Positions 35,131 to 44,470 of a stretch of DNA of 64,000 bases are shown here, one piece after another. Made by a program: the position numbers and the translations under genes. Below the pieces are notes generated by a model. The model was not told the origin of the DNA. It did not search any database and worked only from the letters and a program-made list of their open reading frames with translations. The DNA comes from Choanephora cucurbitarum. Taxonomy: Eukaryota; Mucoromycota; Mucoromycetes; Mucorales; Choanephoraceae. The DNA lies in NCBI GenBank assembly GCA_025331435.1, contig JAIWNI010000118.1, positions 19,630 to 83,629 on the forward strand. The letters run 5' to 3'. Within the stretch, counting starts at the first letter, position 1. Each line of letters begins with the position of its first letter.

Positions 35131-37642
35131 ATGGAAAAGACACAAGAACAAAAGAAAGCAGTTTGGTCTTTAGAGAATGTGACTCAGTGGCTTATTGCAA
35201 ACAACTGGAGTTGTCTGGTAGAGACGTTTATTGGTAAGAAACGAAAAAGACTTCATCTTGTTCTATAGACTGATCACATTACTTTAGATTACAACATTCA
35301 ACATGACCGCTTTTTGAATCTCGATATGGAAAACCTGGAGGAACTACTCTTTCACGAGAAATTTGCTTCTATCGACAAACACCAACTCTTATCAGCCATT
35401 CAACAACTCAAGTCAGAGAGACCACGGATTGTGATACCACCTCAACTGGATATCACTCAATTTATACCCAAGCGAACATCATCCAATGAGAGTAATGTCT
35501 CCAAGATCCTTGAATCATTTCAACCAACCATTCTAAATCCATTGGTCTCCAAAAGCCCACGGTTGAACGCAACCAATCCAGCCATCTTGAGTAAATTGTT
35601 TGGAAAACGACTGCCTGTGCCTAATCGAGAGAGGCGTATTCAGGTCACTTTGGATGCAGATACCTTTATTCGACTCTGGGTGGATTCAACTGGCACTGCA
35701 GATGAGATCAAACGAGCTATCTTGCATAAACTCAATGTGGAGGCTGAACCCACATATTTTCTGTTTTTTCATGAAAATGCACAAACAAGTAAGTCTTTTT
35801 TAAATAAAAAAAAATAGCATCACACTGATGTTAAGAACAGATGTGCCTCTGAATGATGAAGAATTGATCTTTGTCTGCCAAACTTCAACCAATAGTGAAA
35901 CAAATCGAGTGTTAGTCATACCAATAGAAGGCTATCAATTGATCTGTCAACCATTCTATCATCATCCAAATGCAAGGTAATAACAACCAGCATATGGCAT
36001 GCTTATTCTAACAATGCTGTAGTCAAACTCGCTTTGTCTTAATCCAGACAAGCCCTACACCCAGTCCTATCTCTTCTTCTTCTATCACAGGCATTCAACT
36101 GGCTGATCCTGAAACACCACAAGAAGAAACACATAAAGAAGATCTATTGGCCCTCAAGACAAATCCAAGTGATTTATGGGTATCCACTTCCTCTTCTCTT
36201 TGGCATATCAACACATCCCTATACCCACCCCCTTCCACCATGGAGCGCACATTTGAAGGCGTCTCACTCTATGACCCACCTACACCTGTTCATGATCCAT
36301 CTACTGAAGATTATACTGTACATTCCTTTCTGGAATCACCACCCTCTCCTCTAGGCTCAGACAAACAGAACAGTCAATGTGAAGAAGATGTGCTTGGAGA
36401 ACGACCTCCGATTGAGAAACTGTATCAGGAGATGGATAGATACCTACCTCAACATGATTTAGATAAAGAGATCCTGACAGAGGCCTTATTGGCACCCTCA
36501 CCCACTTCACCTACACCATCTCTAAAAGAAGAAAAGGCCTCTCGTCGACTGTTGGGACATCGCCCTTCTGTACGTATTGCAGCCAATGAAGCACATCGAA
36601 AATGGAAACAGACAGTCAGAAACCCTGTTGTTCAATCCATCATGAGAAGGAAATCGACCAAGATGTGGGATCGACCAATTGAACGTGTCAAGCCAGGTGA
36701 AGAGAGTCGAATTGAACTGACACCAGCCCCGACCAAGATGCAATGGATGCGCGGTGATCTCATTGGACATGGATCCTTCAGTCGTGTCTATCACGGTCTC
36801 AATCTGGCCACGTTAGAATGGATGGCAGTGAAGCAGGTGGATGCAGTCATGACACAGGCTGATCAACGCAATCAAGATCTCAAGGCTGCTTCAGATGCTC
36901 TTTACCGAGAGATTCGTCTACTGAAAGACTTGGATCATGAGAATATTGTAGAGTACATTGCGTATGATTTCAATGCAGAAGAAGGTCATATCTATATCTT
37001 TCTAGAGTATGTGCCAGGTGGAAGTATCTCTAGTTTGCTGAACAAATACCAGTGTCTTGATGAACCCTTGACCCGTTTCTTTACACGGCAGATTCTTGAA
37101 GGCCTACAGTACCTTCATGAACGCGATATTCTTCATCGTGATATCAAGGGTGGTAATGTGTTGATTGATAATGATGGGGTCTGTAAGATCACTGATTTCG
37201 GTCTGTCCAAAAGTCAACATGATTCCGATTCCAATCATTCTCAAATGAAGGGCACCCTCTATTGGATGGCACCTGAGGTACTCAAGAATCAATACAGTCC
37301 CAAGGTAGACATCTGGAGTCTTGGCTGTACTGTATTGGAGATGGTGACTGGAGAACATCCCTGGATGGAACTGACAACATTAGCTGCTCTCTATCAGATT
37401 GGATTGCATAATGCACCTGCCATTCCTGACACTATCTCACCAATAGCACACGATTTCTTGCAACAATGTTTTAAAATGTAAGTGATCTTTATGCCTTTTG
37501 TTTTGTATGTAGCTCATTTTATTGTAGTGACCCTCAAGAACGACCTACAGCATCTGAATTACTTCAACATCCTTTTGTTCAGCCTGATCCTACCTTTGAT
37601 TTTAAAGCATCACTCAGTCAACAAAAACTAAAATCATGTTAA
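35131..37642 (+). CDS. MAP kinase kinase kinase with SAM and Ras-association domains (Byr2/Ste11-like)
   Basis: Top kinase of a pheromone/stress-type MAPK cascade. Five exons: 35131-35233, 35288-35788, 35841-35976, 36023-37477 and 37528-37642 (769 aa). The N-terminal SAM domain (~residues 10-80) has VWSLENVTQWLIANNW and NLEELLFHEKFASIDKHQLL. A Ras-binding/RA-like region (~170-265) starts RIQVTLDADTFIRLWV. A Ser/Pro-rich linker follows, then a C-terminal kinase domain (~490-755) with LIGHGSFSRVYHGLN (P-loop), AVKQVD (Lys), HRDIKGGNVLID (catalytic loop), DFGLSK and GTLYWMAPEVLKNQ. SAM plus Ras-binding plus kinase is the architecture of Byr2/Ste11, activated by Ras or Ste50-type adaptors. All key catalytic residues are present. 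Confidence 0.92.
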
Positions 37643-37779
37643 TGCATACCTAATTGTTTATATCCTTAATTATCTCTTGTATACCTCTTCATATTATCGC
37701 ATTTCATTTTTATATATAAAAACACTGCATAAGCAGTCCTTTATTTCAACACGTATCTCTTTCTTTTTTTTTTTTATAT

Positions 37780-38473
37780 ATGGATAGATTAACTCAACTT
37801 CAAGATGCTATTGATGCAGTAAGTGATGCTTATCTTTCTACTATTCTATCTCACTTTGTTTTCTACAAGATGGCACGCATGTTTACCAACAGTATATACT
37901 ATGTTCACGAGAAATCAGGGATGGCCGAACTGAATCCTGAGATCCCAGTAACTCAACCTAAAGGTAATCGTCTCTCTTGTTAATCAAACACGGTTCTTTA
38001 AAACTGACGATCTACAAGTGCAAGCGGATGAACCACAGATATTTCAAGGTAAAAAACATAAAAAGAAATAAGACCTTTATCTCATGGATTCTGGTTAGAT
38101 AATGTACAAGAATTAGTATCGGATTTAGTCAAGAAGGCGAAAGAGATCGATGCCTTAATAGAATTATTACCGGGTATTCAACAGACAGAAGAACAACAGG
38201 TAGATAGAAAGCATACTTGGGAACCTTTTATCTAAACTCGATTCCTATAGATGGAATTATTGAAATCATTAGAGGATGAAAATCAACAAGCCAATAGAGA
38301 ATATCAAGAAGCAGTGAAAGAAATGGGTAAGTGTTAGTGAGGGATACTTGAAAGTGAGCGTGTGAGAAATCCCTTACAAATGATTTCCCTTGGGATTAGA
38401 ACAAGTGAAAGAACAAATCAATCGATCTTTACGTGCCATTGCTGATGATACACAACCATCTTCTTTAAAATAA
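37780..38473 (+). CDS. med21: Mediator complex subunit 21 (Med21/Srb7)
   Basis: Middle-module subunit of Mediator that bridges activators and RNA polymerase II in the nucleus. Six short exons: 37780-37818, 37870-37963, 38019 or 38025-38048, 38099-38199, 38251-38326 and 38400-38473 (about 135-137 aa). The start MDRLTQLQDAID is the hallmark Med21 N-terminus. The remainder is helical (DNVQELVSDLVKKAKEIDAL, IELLPG, EDENQQANREYQEAVKEM), matching the coiled coil that pairs with Med7. Exon 3 has two usable acceptors six bases apart, so a two-residue difference is possible. Many tiny introns in a small gene are usual in this fungus. The start sits close behind the MAPKKK 3' end (137 bp). Confidence 0.92.
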
Positions 38474-39387
38474 AATAAAAAACATAAGCGATGAAGAGCA
38501 TTCTTTTTTTTTTATTGGAAGCATAAAAGATGATTCTTTTTGGGAAGAGATAGGTTGATGATGTAATATAGCTAAGAAAAATAAAGGTAGATGATTGAAT
38601 AAAGAGGTAGGGAGGACAAAACCACATAACAAAGTATCATTCTTCTATCTTGTTAGTTATTCACTCTAATCTTCATTTAGTATGTCAACAGACCGATGTT
38701 TTATTTCAAGCCCATTCCCAAATGAACCTCAACTTTGAATCCTTTTGAAATGACACCAGTGGTAGTTGGATAATATAATAGAGTCAACTTCTGACATCCT
38801 CTCTGACAGAAAGGAAAATTATCCCACCATTTATCACTCAGCTTAACGAAAATCATTCAAGTGTTTATGTACCCGTTGCCTTATTCAAAGCTCATTCATA
38901 TAGGTTACTACCAGAATAGGGGTTAGCTTATATGCCTTTCTCTACAATGAGTACTTTCTTTTTTTTCTTTGACTATGTTTCAAAAGAAAGCTTTGTTCTC
39001 TTTGTACTTTATCTACTTTCTGACGCATTTTACCAGCCAACTAATAAGGAATGCCACAAGTATACTCATTTTCTTGTATTTATGCATCTCTTAAAATACT
39101 TGTCTATCATAATAAAGACGTTGTTTTGTCATGAGCTTAGCCCTTGGAGCAATTGTATTAAAGAGCAAGAGAAAAGAAAAAAAGAAGGCTTCTAGGAGAA
39201 ACGACAGTAGCCTTTGGAATCCAAGAAGGCCGAGACAATAGTCTCTGTTGTTGTTTTTTTTTGTGTTTGCCAGAGCTTGAACACCAATCCATTTCGGTCA
39301 TTTTATTCACACTGACTCATTTTCTCCCACTGTGTATGACCTAATTGTTTTTATCTTTTTTTTTTTAAAAAAATAGACTACTTTGTA
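38474..39387. other. Intergenic, no gene recognised
   Basis: Spacer of about 910 nt between med21 and the PDI gene. It contains short ORFs such as 38932-39195 without motifs, and T-rich tracts before the PDI start. Confidence 0.4.
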
Positions 39388-41187
39388 ATGAAGCTTTCAA
39401 CAATTGCAATTTCTTTGATAGCGTGCATCTCGGCAGAAGCGCTACAGATAAATGAAATCGATCCAAAAGTAGTGGATGCTAAACAAGATGGTACACTGTG
39501 AGTTTAAGCCATTATGCTGCATAATTTTTTTTTTTTAATAAAATAATCTTAGTGTAGTCGAATATTACAACCCTGACTGCACGTCTTGTACAGATTTTGG
39601 TAAGACAAAAAACCCTGTATATATGTTTCTGTCGTCTAATGATGCCTATAGAACCCATTTGGACCCAGTTAGTAGAAAAGTACCAAGGCCAAGCATCGTT
39701 TGGTAGACTGAACTGTGACACACATAAAGCTTACTGTCAAGAAAAGGGTATTGTCAAACTCCCTACGATTCAATCAAACATCAACGGAGGGGACTGGAAA
39801 GAGTTTACAGGCGCCTTCACATATCCTAATGTTGATCGCTTTATTCAAGAGAACTGCGTATCGAGAAATCTCGAAGGAAACAGTATTGAAGTCAAGCGTT
39901 CTGCTCAATTAAAAGCTATGATAGAAAGCAAAGAGCCTTGGTTCGTCAAGTTCTATGCACCTTGGTGTGGTCACTGTAAAAAGCTCGAGCCTGTTTGGGC
40001 TGATATGGCAAAGCAATTGAAGGGCAAGGTCAATGTTGCTGAGGTCAATTGTGAAGACAGTAAAGGTAAGATGGGACTATGTAAGTCTGCATAAATAGGC
40101 TTACCGTTCCATATAGCTATTTGTCAAGAATACAGAGTAACTGGATTACCTACACTTGCATAGTAAGTAGTTATGAAGTGAAATCAAATGAGCGCCCTTT
40201 ACTTACATCTGACATAGCTATGTTCATGGTGCTAGTCTAAAGTACAATGGAGCAAGAGATTTGGACAAGTTGGTACAATATGCTCTCAAGATGTCTGGAT
40301 CTCCTGTACACACTATCGAGACTGACACAGAGCTTGATAAGCTTTTGAAAGAAAGTGATGTTAATTTGGTTTATGTCACTCATGGAAAAGAGAAGGGTGA
40401 TTTCCACATCTTGGAACGCGCTGCTCCTCAGTTTATGGAAACTATACCCTTTTACACCACATCCGACCCTAAGACTGCTTCTCGCTTTGGACTCAAGACT
40501 TCTAGCCTACCAGCTGCTGTGATAGTGAAAGACAATGGCCATCTTGTGTATGAAGGCGATATGGATGCCATTGTCGATTGGGTTCACCAAGAGCGCCATC
40601 CTTTGCTTACCCGCATTATGCCCCACAACGCAAACAGTATCTTGAGGGGCCCAGACCTTGTTGTGCTTGGTATCACTCAGTCCGATGACATTCAATATGA
40701 AGACAAATTACGTGCGTTGGCACGTAAGTTTAAAGAGAAAGAAAAGCCTGAAGGAGTTGTGTTCGCTCAGCTGGATGGTAGAAAGTACGGAAATTACATC
40801 AATCGTATTTATGGTATCCAAAGTAACAAGCTTCCTGCTCTCATTATATTGGATCCCATAAACGATATGTATTATAATCGCTTTCAAAATCAAGTCCTAT
40901 TTGATTTGAACAAGCCAGAGGCGATCTTGAAATCATTGAAGCAGTTGGATAAACTTCCTGGTATCTCTACAGCACCTTCAAAGACAGCCAGTGTATTGGA
41001 AAGAATCGTTCTATTCTTTGGTGATCATTATCTTGTGATGAGCGCTCTTCTCTTTGGTTTTGCAGGTTTGCTTTTCTGGTTAGTCACGGGCGAATCTGAG
41101 ATCAAACGAGAACAGATCAGAGAGATTGGACAACAGGAAGTTGAAGAGAGAAAAGAAAAAGAAGCAAAAGGTGAAAAGGCAAACTAA
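39388..41187 (+). CDS. Membrane-anchored protein disulfide isomerase (TMX3/Eps1-like)
   Basis: ER oxidoreductase for disulfide formation or quality control of membrane proteins. Five exons: 39388-39497, 39553-39599, 39652-40065, 40117-40162 and 40218-41187 (528 aa). A signal peptide (MKLSTIAISLIACISAEA) is followed by two thioredoxin domains. The first has a CTSC site (YYNPDCTSCTDF). The second has the standard CGHC site (VKFYAPWCGHCKKLEPVW) and the cis-Pro segment RVTGLPTLAY. Non-catalytic thioredoxin-like domains follow. Near the C-terminus is one membrane helix (YLVMSALLFGFAGLLFWLV), then a charged cytosolic tail (EVEERKEKEAKGEKAN) without KDEL. This layout fits TMX3/Eps1. The CTSC site is unusual and may act mainly as a substrate-binding or reductase site. 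Confidence 0.88.
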
Positions 41188-41288
41188 GGGCAACAAACAT
41201 TTGATTGATCAAGAGCAAAGTTTTTAAAAATAAAAGTATTACTAAATCACTGTTCAGACTTGCTATTAACAACGACTCATCTCTTTGC

Positions 41289-42180
41289 TACGCACAGGAG
41301 TTTTTCTAATCCTCGCATTTGTATTTCCTGTTTAGTCTCTGATTCATTTGACAGCTATTCTTGATCTTTTATTACACAACAGATTATTAAAATCTTTCTC
41401 TAACTTTTTATTCATGATGATTGGAATTTTTGAACATGTGTCAACAATCCATTACATGATCCATTAACTTGATTGTTCACATCATTAGTCTGCAAGTCCA
41501 ACATGACTCCTTTGAGAATAGTATAGAAACTATTTAAATCTTTCTTATTCAATAAACCTAACTTATATGTCTCTTTTACTTTACGCTTGGTTGTAGTTTG
41601 ACATATATTCACTACCTAAATCCACTTATTTGATTAGTTCCCTTGATACTCATTACAGATCATTGTATTTCTTTACTCTTTCTATCTTACTTTACTTTAC
41701 GGTGTTACGCACAGGATTTTCCTAGTACACAATTATTTTCTGACTTCTTTTCGCCACTTTGATTTCAACTCTGTATTACCTATTTAGTATTTAGCTCTTT
41801 GACAGCTCCTCTTGATCTCTTATTACACAACAAATTATTAGAATCCTTCCTTGACTTTCCATTTCATAATGATTAGAACTTTTAGACATGTATTAATAAT
41901 CCATACATGATGAGTCATTAACTTGACTGTTTAAATTATTAGTTTGCAAGTCCAACATGACTTCTTTTAGAATAGTATATAAACTCTTAACATTTCTTAT
42001 CAATAAACTTAACTTATATCTATCTTATTTACTTTACACTTGGTTGTAGTTTGACATATATTCACTACCTAAATCCTCTTATTGTTTATTAGTTCCCTTG
42101 ATACTTATTACAGATCATTGTATTCTTTTATTACATCTCTTCTTTACTTTATTCTTTCTATCTTATCTTACTTTACGGTT
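41289..42180. repeat. Two diverged direct repeats of about 420-475 bp
   Basis: The unit starting TACGCACAGGA occurs at 41289 and again at 41705, in tandem. Matching blocks recur in order, including GACAGCT, TTGATCT, TTATTACACAACA, GCAAGTCCAACATGACT, TTGGTTGTAGTTTGACATAT and TTCACTACCTAAATCC. The copies differ by scattered substitutions and small indels. They lie on the 3' side of the tRNA-Ala gene. There is no coding capacity. They may be old LTR remnants, but no TG..CA ends were established. Confidence 0.7.
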
Positions 42181-42400
42181 CGTTACCTAAACAACGTGGT
42201 GCTCATTACTTATAACCTTGCTGCCTGATTGCCCTGTTATTTCTCTTTGATCTTTTCTCAAGTTACCGCAAAACTATACTTTGTCCTGTAACAACGGTTC
42301 GTTACCTAAACAACGTGGTGCTCATTACATATAACCTTGCTGCCTGATTGCTCCGTTATATTTCTTTGATTCTCTTTTACAAGTTACTGCAAAAAAAAAT
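42176..42400. repeat. Second tandem repeat pair, ~120-bp unit
   Basis: GGTTCGTTACCTAAACAACG begins at 42176 and 42296, each followed by GTGGTGCTCATTAC and a nearly identical ~100 nt ending in CAAGTTAC. The unit length is 120 bp. It abuts the larger repeat pair on one side and the tRNA-Ala terminator on the other. Confidence 0.75.
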
Positions 42401-42429
42401 CAATTGAAACACATCCTATAAAAAGAAGG

Positions 42430-42438
42430 AAAAAAAAA
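42430..42438 (-). terminator. Pol III terminator of tRNA-Ala
   Basis: A run of nine T on the minus strand starts two bases after the tRNA 3' end, the standard RNA polymerase III stop signal. Confidence 0.8.
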
Positions 42439-42440
42439 GC

Positions 42441-42512
42441 TGGAGACAGCGGGGTTTGAACTCGCGACCTTTTCTATGCGAAAGAAATGTGATACCACTA
42501 CACCATATCCCC
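42441..42512 (-). tRNA. tRNA-Ala (anticodon CGC)
   Basis: The 72-nt minus-strand sequence folds as a tRNA. The acceptor stem GGGGATA pairs with TGTCTCC at all seven positions and includes a G3:U70 pair, the alanine identity element. The D arm is GTG..CAC with GG in the loop. The anticodon stem TTTCT/AGAAA is perfect with loop TTCGCAT, giving anticodon CGC. The T arm is GCGAG/CCCGC with loop TTCAAAC and one mismatch. The discriminator base is A. An A-box-like TGGTGTAGTGG and a B-box-like AGTTCAAACCC are present. There is no intron, and a T9 terminator follows. A Ty3/gypsy element begins 12 bp upstream of its 5' end. Confidence 0.85.
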
Positions 42513-42523
42513 AATTCGGCGGA

Positions 42524-43315
42524 TGAAATATAATGAAGTCAAGATATCGGCTAGGCGAAAGTTTTCTTTTGTCCGGTAGAGTTCCGGTAGCGGTGCGATT
42601 CGGACCAACATCTACGTCACTTTATCCCAAAAACTGGAACCCTAAAGACCTGCCTAGACCCTTTTATTCTTTTTGTTCTCTTGGTTCTGATCTGTACTAC
42701 CCTTTTGAGTTCACTTACATTCCAGATAGTTACTTTTCTCTTTTGTTGTCTACTTCCGCTCCGCTGGCTCATTTAAGCTTTTACTATTGCTTTGATTCAC
42801 TCCTCATTACTACTTTAGATTTAATTCCCTTTATTTATCATTACTTACAGAATTGCCATTAACATTTCATCCACTCTGCTCATTTTAGACCAAATTATCG
42901 TTGAATCCGTACCATGCAATTCTTTAGAACAATTCTTCATTCCATTTCTGACCTTTCCTAGACCGAATCATTTTGGACCATCATTACTTAGAAGAATAGA
43001 AATTCTTTAGCAATAGTATAAATAGTAGATATTTGTTATAATAAAATCGAGGTCGTTTTTCTTTATCTTAAACTGGGAGTGATAATTTGATTACTTGGGA
43101 GACATTATCTTCTGTGATATTACGAATTCTGTTTTCTGTTACCAGGTATGACTATACTAGGAAGAGAAGGATTGGCAGAGGTTATTAACACTGTCCTTTT
43201 CTCCACCTTATGTCTAGGCTTTGTTATATACTCTTGTCAAATCCTTTTACCCCTCAATTCCGCTACCTTTTATCAAACCGATAAATACCCTCACAAGCCT
43301 ATCTCAGACTTTTCA
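42524..43315 (+). repeat. 5' LTR
   Basis: 792 bp with TG..CA ends. A TATAAATA box at 43017-43024 and a following AATAAAA (about 43041) mark the likely U3/R boundary. The LTR also holds a 109-codon ORF (42533-42862) and the start of the extended gag frame (43148). Confidence 0.93.
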
Positions 43316-44470
43316 TTTTGGAGAGAGATCCGTGGACCCATTGAAATCTTCCTATTTAGTCTCATTACCTCAACCTTTTATTTATTGGCAACCTACTGGT
43401 TTTCTCATTTATACATCAAATTATCTTACCATCGCACACCGTTATATCGAATAATTATGTCCCCCTTTGAAGGATTTAGCCCCAATCAAAGCAACTCAAG
43501 TGAAAGAAAGCATAAGATGAACTTGGCAGTTAGTACTGTGATGAGCAAGTTCATGGCCAGACCTGAACAATTTTCTGGTAATCAATTCGGACGAAAATGT
43601 AATCCTCGTGGTTGGCTCAAGGCGGTCGAACGTCTACATAAAGGCTTAGATTTAACGGACGAAGAACTCCTACTCATTGCTTCATCATATCTCACAGGAC
43701 CAGCCAGTAACTGGTGGAATGCTATGGAAAGAGAAATACATACTTGGGACGAATTCGTCAAGAAATTCATGGAACAGTTCGCTAGTGGTGAACAAGTGGA
43801 TGAATGGTGGGATGAACTAGAAAGTCTTAAACAGTCCAAGTCTGAAACCATAGACGATATCAAGTTCAAGATACTCGAATTGTCCGATTTACTTAATATT
43901 ACTTCAGAAACCACTCGTGCGCGCTACTTTATGAAGTCTATTAAAGGATCTATCGCTCAACGAATCGCAGACATTGGAGTCGATACTAAGAACTGGGATC
44001 AAGTGACCTCAGCAGCCAAAAGAGTAGAAGTCAACGCTCACAAGTACGGTTCAGCAATTGAACCTGTTCAAAATCATACGAACGTTCATTCCATCCCTGA
44101 TACAACTAGATCAGATCTAAGCGAAATGGGTAGCATGTTCAGCCATGATACTTTGTCAACTCAAATGCGAGAGCTTTGTCAAGGCATCAATGACCTTAAG
44201 CTTTGTGTTAACACTCAGATAAACAGCCTTAGAACTAATCAAGATCATCCACGTAATAATAACCGTCCTACCTTCCCCTCCGCTTTTCCTCCTGCTAATC
44301 TAGGGAATGGCGAGAAGCGTTATAATACTCCCAAGTGTTACAATTGCGGCGAACTCGGTCATATATCAAGATACTGTCAAAATCCGCCACAACCAAACGA
44401 CGCTAGACTACAAACCATTCCATCTGCTAGCCATGAACAGTCGGGAAAAGAGATGGGGCGCCAACAATAA
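43148..44470 (+). CDS. gag: Retrotransposon Gag (capsid and zinc-knuckle nucleocapsid)
   Basis: Structural protein of the virus-like particle. The open frame from 43148 has 440 codons, but the likely Gag start is the internal ATG at 43457 (MSPFEGFSPNQSNSSERK), because the earlier part overlaps the LTR and primer site. Capsid-like landmarks of the retrotrans_gag family are WLKAVERLHKGLDL, YLTGPASNWWNAMEREI and FVKKFMEQFASGEQ. A C-terminal CCHC zinc knuckle CYNCGELGHISRYC follows. The upstream extension, if translated, would add two hydrophobic segments. A slippery heptamer at 44443-44449 near the end would pass ribosomes into the protease frame. Stop at 44468-44470. Confidence 0.9.
   Translation: MTILGREGLAEVINTVLFSTLCLGFVIYSCQILLPLNSATFYQTDKYPHKPISDFSFWREIRGPIEIFLFSLITSTFYLLATYWFSHLYIKLSYHRTPLYRIIMSPFEGFSPNQSNSSERKHKMNLAVSTVMSKFMARPEQFSGNQFGRKCNPRGWLKAVERLHKGLDLTDEELLLIASSYLTGPASNWWNAMEREIHTWDEFVKKFMEQFASGEQVDEWWDELESLKQSKSETIDDIKFKILELSDLLNITSETTRARYFMKSIKGSIAQRIADIGVDTKNWDQVTSAAKRVEVNAHKYGSAIEPVQNHTNVHSIPDTTRSDLSEMGSMFSHDTLSTQMRELCQGINDLKLCVNTQINSLRTNQDHPRNNNRPTFPSAFPPANLGNGEKRYNTPKCYNCGELGHISRYCQNPPQPNDARLQTIPSASHEQSGKEMGRQQ
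43319..43332 (+). other. Primer-binding site of the retrotransposon
   Basis: TGGAGAGAGATCCG begins three bases after the 5' LTR. The leading TGG complements a tRNA CCA end. The matching tRNA is not the adjacent tRNA-Ala, whose complement would read TGGAGACAGCGGGG. The primer is unidentified. Confidence 0.6.
44443..44449 (+). promoter_or_regulatory. Candidate -1 ribosomal frameshift site
   Basis: GGGAAAA sits in the gag frame as G GGA AAA, the X XXY YYZ pattern of -1 slippery sites, 21 bases before the gag stop codon. The following protease frame is exactly the -1 frame and is open from just upstream of this site. The pattern is visible; function is inferred. Confidence 0.6.

Noticed and set aside
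43319..43332. Adjacent tRNA-Ala as the primer for the retrotransposon
   Set aside because: The primer-binding site matches the tRNA 3' end at only the first six bases, then diverges.
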